From: a virus
Strand: one strand, 5' to 3'
Length of the DNA stretch: 27,005 nucleotides
IMG/VR virus record: IMGVR_UViG_3300017706_001232
Location: 1 to 27,005 of that record
Below are positions 10,629-18,162 of the stretch, piece after piece. Every line of letters starts with the position of its first letter. The first letter of the stretch is position 1. The notes below the pieces were generated by a model. That model worked only from the letters and a program-made list of their open reading frames with translations, was not told the DNA's origin and did not search any database. A program made the position numbers and the translations under genes.

Positions 10629-11426
10629 TTACCCTGTCATGAAATCAACTGGGAGTTCGTACTGAGAAAAGAACTTCTGTTCTATCTGATCTATTTCTCT
10701 ATCTGCCTCTGCTTGGATCTGACCACCTCTAAGAACCACACCACCCGGCATTTGAACACCGTCATATTTTGATAGATTAGCTCCCCACTGTTTTTTGATC
10801 AGTGCAGTTACATATTCTTTTAGTAAGCGATCATCAAATATTTCTGTGTATGTGTTTTCATTTAAAGCGGCGTAGGCTTCTATTACGAGATATTCGCCAG
10901 TAGCTATTTCGCTCCACTTCATGTCAACATGAAGTTTATTCGTTACTTTACTAAAACGCAAAGCCTTTTCTGGTTGAAAAAAGTCTTCAATCATATTAAT
11001 GTATCGTTTAGTCTGGTCGTATGATGCTAGACCCTGAGACACCGCAGCATTAAGTCCCCGGTTTACACCAAAATAATCAGAAAGTGCGAGTTGATATCGA
11101 ATATCAAACATATTCGAAGAAGAGAATTGACCGAATTGGAATATCTTAAGTACGGTTAATATATCTGAACCTTTGGGTCCATCTCCCGTTGGTCCATTCA
11201 CTGGTCCTATATCATTTGTACTGATATATTTGTTCTTTTTATCTTCCTCTGTGACTAGATGTGAAAAGAAAACTCTTTCTACACCGTCGAAGTGACGTTC
11301 CCGAAAGAACTCTAGGGCATCATCTAGTCTATCTTCTGCCTGTGTATAATCTACATTGATTTCTATAACAGGCGCACCAAGACGCTTAAACGAATACTCT
11401 ATTAGGGATTCTCTGGAATTTGGCAT
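10629..11426 (-). CDS. 13: Neck protein gp13
   Basis: Partner of gp14 at the head-tail junction. The 265-residue product (T4: 309) begins MPNSRESLIEYSFKRLGAPV, the family start, followed by DRLDDALEFFRERHFDGVER (32-51) and a conserved SSSNMFDIRYQLALSDYFG segment. The C-terminal half has the EAYAALNENTYTEIFDDRLL and KKQWGANLSKYDGVQMPGGV motifs. A Gly/Pro-rich insert (GPVNGPTGDGPKGSD, 74-88) is unusual. An AAGGAGGT ribosome site precedes ATG 11426, and a CATAAATA box is slightly further upstream. Confidence 0.95.
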   Translation of the reverse strand: MPNSRESLIEYSFKRLGAPVIEINVDYTQAEDRLDDALEFFRERHFDGVERVFFSHLVTEEDKKNKYISTNDIGPVNGPTGDGPKGSDILTVLKIFQFGQFSSSNMFDIRYQLALSDYFGVNRGLNAAVSQGLASYDQTKRYINMIEDFFQPEKALRFSKVTNKLHVDMKWSEIATGEYLVIEAYAALNENTYTEIFDDRLLKEYVTALIKKQWGANLSKYDGVQMPGGVVLRGGQIQAEADREIDQIEQKFFSQYELPVDFMTG

Positions 11427-11441
11427 AGATACCTCCTTGGA

Positions 11442-11449
11442 TATTTATG
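11442..11449 (-). promoter_or_regulatory. Possible late promoter box CATAAATA before gene 13
   Basis: The minus strand reads CATAAATA in the short gap before gene 13. The spacing to the strong AAGGAGGT ribosome site is so short that a transcript started at the usual distance would begin within that site. It could still be used with a shifted start, or be a chance match. Confidence 0.35.
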
Positions 11450-11461
11450 GCCTAACCGATT

Positions 11462-11923
11462 CTAAGCATCCAGTTCTTCTTCATTTTCTTCTTTTGGCAC
11501 ATCATGTACAGTCACGGCAACACGATCTATATCAGAATCTGACATATTTTCTATAAAATACCTTCTAGTTATTGGTGATACACCTTCATCTGGATCACTT
11601 ATCATATAATTACTAAATCCCGGCATGTTTAATGGACATTCTAGTTTAGGGTAATCTAGTTTAGAATATTCATTCTCAGATCCATTCAACCAAGTCGCTT
11701 TTCTGTCACCACATCCACATCCACCACAATAATACTTACCTTTAGTATCACTCTTTTTGAGATGTTCGCACGCAGGTAAAGAACCACCAGTATGCTGATT
11801 ACCAAAACAACTCAGAACTCTGAGTCTTTTGATGGGTTCTTCTATTTTCTTATTCGCAATACCTCTAGAAACTAGAGCCGAGGCGTAGCTTTTTGCCATA
11901 CCTAAACCTTTTCGTATGTCCAT
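11462..11923 (-). CDS. Cys-rich protein of unknown function in neck region
   Basis: No function recognised. ATG 11923 is chosen over upstream in-frame ATGs because GGAGGG lies five bases before it and the longer version would run into the fibre gene; this gives 153 residues. The product has a basic N-terminus with MAKSYASALVSRG, then a Cys/His cluster: C39, H44, C52, H54, C66, C69, C71 and C96, with the core YCGGCGCGDR at 65-74 and LECPLNMPGFSNY at 94-106. The spacing suggests bound zinc or an iron-sulphur cluster. The C-terminal 25 residues are acidic. No signal peptide or membrane segment is seen. The place between a fibre gene and neck genes suggests late expression; whether it enters the virion or acts in assembly is unknown. 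Confidence 0.8.
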   Translation of the reverse strand: MDIRKGLGMAKSYASALVSRGIANKKIEEPIKRLRVLSCFGNQHTGGSLPACEHLKKSDTKGKYYCGGCGCGDRKATWLNGSENEYSKLDYPKLECPLNMPGFSNYMISDPDEGVSPITRRYFIENMSDSDIDRVAVTVHDVPKEENEEELDA

Positions 11924-11942
11924 TATAACCCTCCATAATTTA

Positions 11943-13373
11943 TTATACAGTGTAATCGGAATCTGCAACGTAATGAAAGAAAATTTCATCAAAAATAACA
12001 TAACCAGATAACGGTAGAACTCGCAATCCTTTGATATTTGGTGTTACCTGTAGTGTATCAGAACCTGTAGTATGTAATCGTGTTCCTCCGTATCCAGTAG
12101 TACCAGAAGATAATCTCATATCCAATCCAGAAGATCTGTTATATGGATCAGTTAAAGTTCCTGACGATGGAGAATAAACAGATACAGTTGGTGTTCCTCT
12201 CATTTCAACATCAAAATCAATGTACGCATTTTCTTCGGTATTTGGTGTTACATGAAAACGAGCAGACGTAAAATCTGGTTCAGATGAAGATAACATAGTA
12301 GAAGTACCAACAGCAACCCCTAAGTCGTATGTACGTTGATAATATCTTGAGCATTTCCGCAGTTCTATTTTTGGGTCGGTTTCCTCAAAATACGGAGCAC
12401 TCGAGAGTGTTGTTCCCTGTGAAGAAAATACTCTGATATTAGAAAAGTCCCAATTTGCAGTAGTTATGGTTGTTCCTAAATTAGTCTTAAACCCAATCGC
12501 AGTATATCCATCTCCAGTTGCACCCGAATGCGTACCAACCGATTTATTATGATTTACGTTAAAGTAAGTCCAATCGGATGTACTTGGTGTAATTGTAGTA
12601 GAGAACTCTTCTGTGGTGTATGTTGTGCCATCTGGAATACTAGTTTTGATATATGGAGTTAATGTGACACCAGTACCACTGTTTAATCTGACATATCCAT
12701 CAATAGTTACAGTCTCACCTACAAATTTTGTCTGACCTTCGATTTTATTTTCTAGGGCATGAAAATCTGATGCGAATAAAGTACCAAACGACAAGTCTAA
12801 GTTTAAGTAATATGTTGGATTACCCGGAACTTCAGTTTGTCCTTTACTAAAAGCAACTTGTGTTACATTCTTTTTTCCACCTCCACCATAAGCTGCTGGT
12901 CTATTGGTATTAAAACACCATCTATCTGCTAGATAATTAGCAGCCTTTGATGTGAATGATGTACCTCTTTGCCATACATCAAAATTTCCATTTATAATTT
13001 GATTTTTTATTGTGAATTCATGTGGTCCAGTACCAACCGCACCAGTAACACCGCGTTCTCCTGTATCACCAGTCAATGCTATTGTAACTGCACCAGTTTG
13101 TCCATTCACCGAAGTAACAGGTGATCCAGTAATAGTACCGGTAACTACAAGATCACCTGAAACTGTAACGCCAGAAATTGTATCTGAAACTGAGATAGTT
13201 GCAGTACCACCGGTTGCAGCAACTACATCAATACCAGTAGAGCCTACTAGATTGTATATGTTAAGCAGGTTTAACTTTTCAATAATATCGTCGTTTTCTT
13301 TCACGACCCAATCATAAAAAGTTGTGTTTGCATTTAAATCTGGTATGTTGTAATTAGTGTCTTCTACACCCAT
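11943..13373 (-). CDS. Fibre or whisker-like virion protein with lectin-like domain
   Basis: Putative receptor-binding or whisker protein. It occupies the position next to gene 13 where T4 has fibritin (wac), but I see no long coiled coil. The N-terminus (DLNANTTFYDWVVKENDDII, 12-31) looks like an attachment segment. Residues 45-117 are short beta repeats ending in a small collagen-like GxY patch (GDTGERGVTGAVG, 102-114). NQIINGNFDVWQRGTSF (124-140) and YLADRW (147-152) match a galactose-binding-like domain common at phage fibre ends. The last third has RKCSRYYQRTYDLG-type sequence typical of that domain. 476 residues; GAGG precedes the ATG. Confidence 0.75.
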   Translation of the reverse strand: MGVEDTNYNIPDLNANTTFYDWVVKENDDIIEKLNLLNIYNLVGSTGIDVVAATGGTATISVSDTISGVTVSGDLVVTGTITGSPVTSVNGQTGAVTIALTGDTGERGVTGAVGTGPHEFTIKNQIINGNFDVWQRGTSFTSKAANYLADRWCFNTNRPAAYGGGGKKNVTQVAFSKGQTEVPGNPTYYLNLDLSFGTLFASDFHALENKIEGQTKFVGETVTIDGYVRLNSGTGVTLTPYIKTSIPDGTTYTTEEFSTTITPSTSDWTYFNVNHNKSVGTHSGATGDGYTAIGFKTNLGTTITTANWDFSNIRVFSSQGTTLSSAPYFEETDPKIELRKCSRYYQRTYDLGVAVGTSTMLSSSEPDFTSARFHVTPNTEENAYIDFDVEMRGTPTVSVYSPSSGTLTDPYNRSSGLDMRLSSGTTGYGGTRLHTTGSDTLQVTPNIKGLRVLPLSGYVIFDEIFFHYVADSDYTV

Positions 13374-13383
13374 TTAATTTACC

Positions 13384-14796
13384 TCAGAATCTTTGTATTA
13401 TTTGAGCAAAAAATCGTTTATTTACTGAACTACTAGTATCGATAGAAAATCTAGTAGCACCTATATGTAGTGTTTTACCCGAATTTTGTTTTACATCCGG
13501 ACGAGTAACAGAAGTTACTGTATATTCTTCGCTAGTTTTTCCTAATTTTATCTTATCACCAATTTGAACGTCATTTATATTTAAAGTATGTACTTCTAGA
13601 CCGATTGTAAAGGCATTAGGTTGTGTTGAAGCAACAACTACATCACTACTAGTTCTCGTAGCACCAGAAGCCTTTGTTAGTGTAATTCCATTTCCTATAT
13701 CAAAGTTTCCTGAACTTGCAGATGCACCGGATAAAGGCGCAACTACGGTCTTAACTTGATTTGAAATATTAGTTTGTGTATATGAACCAGTAAAAACTGG
13801 AGTAGAATCTGCTTTTACTATATCTTCGAATATACCAAAGTTAAAAAATTCTCGTTGATCTACAGAACCAGAAATTCCTGCAGAATCAGTTTCGCAATTT
13901 ATAATTGCATATTTTGCACCAAGTATTTCCCGGATATTCATACCTTCTGTAACGCTAAACCCTAAAGTTATTGCATTAAAAATTTCTAAAATATGAGAGG
14001 CAGTTTCTCTTGTTAATATCGCAGTTAAACTATCTCTCAGATTAAAATCTTTGTATGCAGAAGTTCCTGTGTTTACGTATTTAATGCCAACGAGTTTATA
14101 CTTCCGCTCACTCAGAGTTGCATATGGACTAGAAACAACAACACCTTCTAACTTTATAGAAGCACCAGATCCACTATCACTTAGTATAGGAATTACAGGA
14201 TCTATTTCTTTAATTATCAGATTGTCTGTGCTAATTGCAGATAAATCAATTTCCAATGAAGTGATTTTACCAGCATATGAAGTAAGAACTTTGTCTGGAA
14301 CAGCAATCCATCCAGAAGAATTTACATTACCTTTATCTGTGGCACTTATAGTGTATAGGAATAAGTACGTATATCCATCACCGTACGTAACAACACCGCT
14401 AGTATGTGTGGGTGGTGTACTAACTGGAATTTTACCACTATCTTTTTTAGTGTTAAGATCAGAATTACCTAAAATGAGATATACATTATTGTTGTATGTC
14501 ACATAGTATGTCGAATCTGGTTTTTTGTTTGTGTTCCATTTGCCATAAATTTTACCACGAACCCATTTAATATCAGGAACAACGACATTGCAGCCTACAG
14601 GATTTATTCTTGAAATTACAGACGCAGTTTTAAATACATTTCTTCTTCTGGTTTCATCATTAAGATCTGCAGAAGTCTCTACCGAATCACCACCAAGAAA
14701 GAAAGACAGTACTCTACTATTGTTTTTAACTGAATCAACAAAAGCACCTGCGTTTGCTACCGAAAGATTTGTTGCATCTAGTGCAGAAATTGTCAT
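13384..14796 (-). CDS. 8: Baseplate wedge protein gp8-like
   Basis: Probable wedge subunit. The N-terminal 170 residues fit the gp8 pattern of cyanophage homologues: WVRGKIYGKW near 78-87, YYVTYNNNVYLILGN (97-111), a Ser/Thr/Pro stretch, DGYTYLFLYTISATD (140-154) and GWIAVP. The rest to residue 470 exceeds T4 gp8 (334) and contains beta-rich sequence without a family match I can name. It follows the gp7-like gene by four bases in the 25-6-7-8 order of T4, which supports the call. A TATAAATA box lies about 65 bases upstream inside the previous gene. Confidence 0.7.
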   Translation of the reverse strand: MTISALDATNLSVANAGAFVDSVKNNSRVLSFFLGGDSVETSADLNDETRRRNVFKTASVISRINPVGCNVVVPDIKWVRGKIYGKWNTNKKPDSTYYVTYNNNVYLILGNSDLNTKKDSGKIPVSTPPTHTSGVVTYGDGYTYLFLYTISATDKGNVNSSGWIAVPDKVLTSYAGKITSLEIDLSAISTDNLIIKEIDPVIPILSDSGSGASIKLEGVVVSSPYATLSERKYKLVGIKYVNTGTSAYKDFNLRDSLTAILTRETASHILEIFNAITLGFSVTEGMNIREILGAKYAIINCETDSAGISGSVDQREFFNFGIFEDIVKADSTPVFTGSYTQTNISNQVKTVVAPLSGASASSGNFDIGNGITLTKASGATRTSSDVVVASTQPNAFTIGLEVHTLNINDVQIGDKIKLGKTSEEYTVTSVTRPDVKQNSGKTLHIGATRFSIDTSSSVNKRFFAQIIQRF

Positions 14797-14800
14797 TTGA

Positions 14801-15748
14801 TTAGCACCCCGTTATACCGTGGTTTGGACTTGAGTCGTATGGCATATATAAAAACTCATATATATTTATACTTCCAAAAGACGCTCCGGCAGAAGAAACT
14901 ACACTGTTTGGATGAGTATATGTGGGCATGTCTGCGGTGTTTGCTGATATCGCCCTTGAGTGTGAACTTCCAGAACAACCCGAAGTGTATCCAATAGTAC
15001 CAGTATCACCTTGGTTATATACAAAATAGTTTCCTATCAGTGGATTTTCGAATGATATACCTTTTGAAATTGCAGTGCTAAATCCAAACTCTGCAAGTCT
15101 TTGTTCGATTTCTATATCTTCGCTTGCCTGTTGAGATTGGGATCCCTGCGCAGAAGCTGGGGTAATTATATTAACAGTAAAACCCACGGGTTTCATGTAC
15201 TTATTATATGCATCCTCGTATACAATTTCCGATTGAACGGATTCACCTATAAGTGTAATATCTTGGGTATAACCAGATCCCTCAACATTAACCGATCTGA
15301 TTTCGGGAAATATTTTAGTGAAAAATAACGCAATTCCTTCTGCGGTTCCTTTTTTCTCTATTATATCACGTTTGAAATTTCTTAGTAATTTTTGTGGTTG
15401 GTCTAAAGTAACACCATCGAGTTGAGGAATAAATGATTTTATAAAAGCATTTTTAGTAATGGGGATTATATTGTCTATGTCCTGAAGACTTTCAATATTT
15501 TCTGTATATAATCCAGAAATATCACTCGAGTATAACCAATCATAGTAATACTGAAAAAATTTAATAAAATTAGTATTTCCGGACTCGTGTTCGTCAACCA
15601 ACCATTGTGGTAAAATTGTCCCCACATCGAAAGGATTATCCGTTGAACGATTCTCAAAAGAAGAACCTTCAGTTTCGGTTACAAATCCGGATATTGCAGT
15701 TTCAATATCCGATATAGTTTGATTTGTTCCTATTAAACTAGGATCCAT
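14801..15748 (-). CDS. Compact baseplate wedge protein, gp7 / P2 gpI analogue
   Basis: Probably links wedge to hub. It lies between genes 6 and 8, the place of T4 gene 7, but has only 315 residues against 1032. The segment FIKFFQYYYDWLYS (61-74), then AFIKSFIPQLDG (101-112) and LLRNFKRDIIEKKGTAEGIA (121-140) followed by LFFTKIF, matches the KKGT...FF motif shared by many short wedge proteins such as the P2 gpI group. The C-terminal part is Gly/Ser-rich. The start overlaps the gene 6 stop (TGATG), and AGGAGCCTCCT just upstream is a near-perfect palindrome containing the ribosome site. Function is inferred from motif and position. Confidence 0.65.
   Translation of the reverse strand: MDPSLIGTNQTISDIETAISGFVTETEGSSFENRSTDNPFDVGTILPQWLVDEHESGNTNFIKFFQYYYDWLYSSDISGLYTENIESLQDIDNIIPITKNAFIKSFIPQLDGVTLDQPQKLLRNFKRDIIEKKGTAEGIALFFTKIFPEIRSVNVEGSGYTQDITLIGESVQSEIVYEDAYNKYMKPVGFTVNIITPASAQGSQSQQASEDIEIEQRLAEFGFSTAISKGISFENPLIGNYFVYNQGDTGTIGYTSGCSGSSHSRAISANTADMPTYTHPNSVVSSAGASFGSINIYEFLYMPYDSSPNHGITGC
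14863..14870 (-). promoter_or_regulatory. Late promoter box TATAAATA before gene 8
   Basis: The minus strand reads TATAAATA, exact T4 late consensus, inside the 3' end of the gp7-like gene. The predicted leader to the gene 8 ATG is about 61 bases. The surrounding run of TATATA makes a chance match possible. Confidence 0.5.
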
Positions 15749-16845
15749 CAGGAGGCTCCTATAAAGGTTATACCAACTATAGATCTAGCGTTTAATTCGT
15801 TAATTGCTTCTTCTTGAGTAGTTGTTATACCTTCCACTGTAACCACACCGGAATTATTTGAAGTTAATGTAATACCATCGGCATTTGTTGCGTAATTATT
15901 ATTAAGTAAAAATAACTTAACGTCATCTTCAGTTACAATCCTAGATTGTGACGAAAACGTTCTTGGTATTGCAAATTTTAAACTTTCCAATGAAGGCGCA
16001 TTAGCTCCTCTAGAAGAATTAGAATTAGTAGCCAACGATAGATTATTAGCAGAAGAGGGTAGAGTTACAAATTTAAATGTACCATATCCATTACCCAAAG
16101 AACCCGATGGTACTGCGTATGTGACTGTAATAGGTTCACCATCTAATGCAGAACCTTCATATACAGTTCCATTAGATGAAACTATACCAGAAAATTTAAC
16201 ATCATATCCATTTGATCGTCTTTCGAGATGACACAACTTGGTTTCAGTTAAAACATTTGGTTCTACTGAAGTCACCACTTTATATTCAGTGCCATCAACA
16301 AATACCTGCAGTGTTCTAAAATCAACATCTATTTCTGGTATAAACACAGATTGATTTGTTACATCTAAGGTTATTGGTGCCTTATTTACAAATCTTTTTG
16401 CTTCATATACAGTAAATTCCACCGTTGTGTTTGTTGTAACCGAAACTTCTTCTATGTTATAAAACAATTTAACTTCGCTATTATTTTTAATGCCTTGAAA
16501 TTTTGTGTATGGTGGTATAGTAACAGGTGAACCTCCATCAGCAACGTTATATGCTAGCGTTGCAGTAGAAGATGTTTTGCCCGGAACAACATAACCCTGT
16601 ACCTTTGCATGTGAGATTATGGACTCTAATTTTTGTGCAGAATCTAAAAACATTTCATTAATTAAAATATTCTGAAAGAATATTTGATAAAATGTATTAT
16701 ATGCAAGCAAATCTACTACAGTAGAAAGTGCAGATCCTTCAAAGTTGTAATCAGTAAATTCACTTTGTGACTTTAAATAAGTAACAAGTTCAGTTTTAAT
16801 TTGTTCAAATTCTAAATTCTTGAGATTTATATTTGGTGGTGACAT
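15748..16845 (-). CDS. 6: Baseplate wedge protein gp6
   Basis: Wedge component that forms the inner baseplate ring. The N-terminus is typical: NLEFEQIKTELVTYLKSQ (10-27), then FEGSALSTVVDLLAYNTFYQ (35-54), ILINEMFLDSAQ and HAKVQGYVVPGKTSSTATL. The protein is 365 residues, much shorter than T4 gp6 (660) and close to the P2 gpJ size. It retains the C-terminal VTEDDVKLFL segment typical of gpJ-like proteins. GAGG precedes the ATG; gene 25 ends 13 bases upstream. Order 25-6 is the same as T4. Confidence 0.92.
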   Translation of the reverse strand: MSPPNINLKNLEFEQIKTELVTYLKSQSEFTDYNFEGSALSTVVDLLAYNTFYQIFFQNILINEMFLDSAQKLESIISHAKVQGYVVPGKTSSTATLAYNVADGGSPVTIPPYTKFQGIKNNSEVKLFYNIEEVSVTTNTTVEFTVYEAKRFVNKAPITLDVTNQSVFIPEIDVDFRTLQVFVDGTEYKVVTSVEPNVLTETKLCHLERRSNGYDVKFSGIVSSNGTVYEGSALDGEPITVTYAVPSGSLGNGYGTFKFVTLPSSANNLSLATNSNSSRGANAPSLESLKFAIPRTFSSQSRIVTEDDVKLFLLNNNYATNADGITLTSNNSGVVTVEGITTTQEEAINELNARSIVGITFIGAS

Positions 16846-16858
16846 GGTAATCCTCGTA

Positions 16859-17227
16859 TTAGTCTAATGTTATTACGGTAGTTTCGTTTATTATATCATT
16901 ACCAAATCGGTAACTGTAATTTATTTTTAATTCAAGATATCCATTCTTATATTCCGGATTTACCGTTTTAACATTTATTCTCGGTTCATATGTGTTTAAT
17001 AGCTCAAGAATATCTAGAGCTAATGTTGTATTTGCAATAGAAGCAGATTCAAACGCATATTTTTGTATTTCTCCACCAAAATTAGGTTTGAATGATTTCT
17101 CTCCCGGAAAACTAAGAAGTATATTCTTAATTGACTGCTTTATTGCGGACGAATCTCTAGACAGATTTACGTCAGAGGTAAAACTGTTTTTAGAAAAATT
17201 AAAATTTATGTCAGTATAATCTGCCAT
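16859..17227 (-). CDS. 25: Baseplate wedge protein gp25
   Basis: Small wedge protein with the gp25/lysozyme-like fold found in all contractile systems; it contacts sheath and gp6. The 122-residue product (T4: 132) has IKQSIKNILLSFPGEKSFKP (29-48), FGGEIQKYAFE (50-60) and the family EPR triad at 81-83 (LNTYEPRI). No catalytic activity is expected. AAGGA precedes the ATG at a somewhat long distance. Eight bases separate it from the preceding gene. Confidence 0.94.
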   Translation of the reverse strand: MADYTDINFNFSKNSFTSDVNLSRDSSAIKQSIKNILLSFPGEKSFKPNFGGEIQKYAFESASIANTTLALDILELLNTYEPRINVKTVNPEYKNGYLELKINYSYRFGNDIINETTVITLD

Positions 17228-17235
17228 AGAACTAT

Positions 17236-18162
17236 TTATCCTTCTTCTTCCTCTTGGGGTTTGGTTGGTATGCTGTCACGGATTAGAGTTAATTCCATTT
17301 TATGGAGTTTTACTCCTGTAAATCTGTGAGTTATAACTTGCACCAACCACTTACCAGTAAATTTTGAGTTTTTTCTATTTGTATTTAGAGAAAATTGGCG
17401 GGGAGATTCTAAATCTGGATTTAAATTTTCACTGTCTATTTCTAGTTTAACAACATCTCCCGGTCTAATACTCATGTCTCCAGCAACACTTATTTTTATT
17501 TTCTGTCCGCTAATTAAAGCTCGTTGTGCTGTACTATAAAGAGGGACATAGTCTGGTGTATTCCAAAATGTTGCAATCGTATTATTATATCGTAAATACT
17601 CTGCAAATCTTGGACCGACTTCTGGACAATTGCAACTCAAAGCAGAATTTGGATCTTCCCACACACAACCTAACCATTCTTCTCCAAGAACTTCTGCTAT
17701 TTTTGTACATTCTTTAGATTTTTGTAAAAGATTATCCAACTCTTCTTCTGTTGGCTCGTTATATTCTACAGTTATTCCTCTAAGATACACGACTGATTTC
17801 GCATAGTCGGGAAAATAATCTAATACATCGGGAGTTCCCCCACACAAACCAGCAGATAACCCATCAACTACCGCGTATTTGTTAACTCCACCCTGAATTT
17901 GTGTTTCTATTTCTTCTTGGAAGTTAGTGTTTCCTATGGACAATAACTCATACAAAGAAGCAATGTATTGAGTTCTTGGCATTAATTCTTTTGCTGGACA
18001 ATTGCATAGTGGATCAGATGCAGTACATCCAACATTAGATACAGGTCCTAGTGGATTAGCACAAATATATTCATTCCTGATGGCATGAGTCTCTTCTATA
18101 TTCACAGATTTTTTTCTGGGAATATATTCGGTTAATATTTTTATTATTGTGTCAGTTGCCAT
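17236..18162 (-). CDS. Baseplate hub-associated protein with two Cys modules
   Basis: Not recognised over its full length. Residues 220-298 (KIKISVAGDMSIRPGDVVKL, then GKWLVQVITHRF, then LTLIRDS) resemble the final beta domain of hub proteins such as T4 gp27 or P2 gpD. The N-terminal 190 residues hold two similar Cys modules: C34, C46, C53, C55 followed by PR at 62-63, and C152, C166, C177, C179 followed by PR at 184-185; each contains CNCP. Such duplication suggests metal binding or disulphides. The C-terminus ends in a Glu run. The start follows directly on the previous stop (TAAATG) with AGGAGG upstream, so the two genes are tightly coupled. Virion baseplate location is inferred. Confidence 0.6.
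   Translation of the reverse strand: MATDTIIKILTEYIPRKKSVNIEETHAIRNEYICANPLGPVSNVGCTASDPLCNCPAKELMPRTQYIASLYELLSIGNTNFQEEIETQIQGGVNKYAVVDGLSAGLCGGTPDVLDYFPDYAKSVVYLRGITVEYNEPTEEELDNLLQKSKECTKIAEVLGEEWLGCVWEDPNSALSCNCPEVGPRFAEYLRYNNTIATFWNTPDYVPLYSTAQRALISGQKIKISVAGDMSIRPGDVVKLEIDSENLNPDLESPRQFSLNTNRKNSKFTGKWLVQVITHRFTGVKLHKMELTLIRDSIPTKPQEEEEG

Noticed and set aside
14051-14506. 151-codon plus-strand frame
   Set aside because: Antisense shadow of the gp8-like gene; no supporting signals.
17233-17240. GATAAATA on the minus strand as a late promoter for gene 25
   Set aside because: Lies only a few bases from the start codon, so a transcript would be nearly leaderless; it mostly consists of the stop codon of the previous gene.
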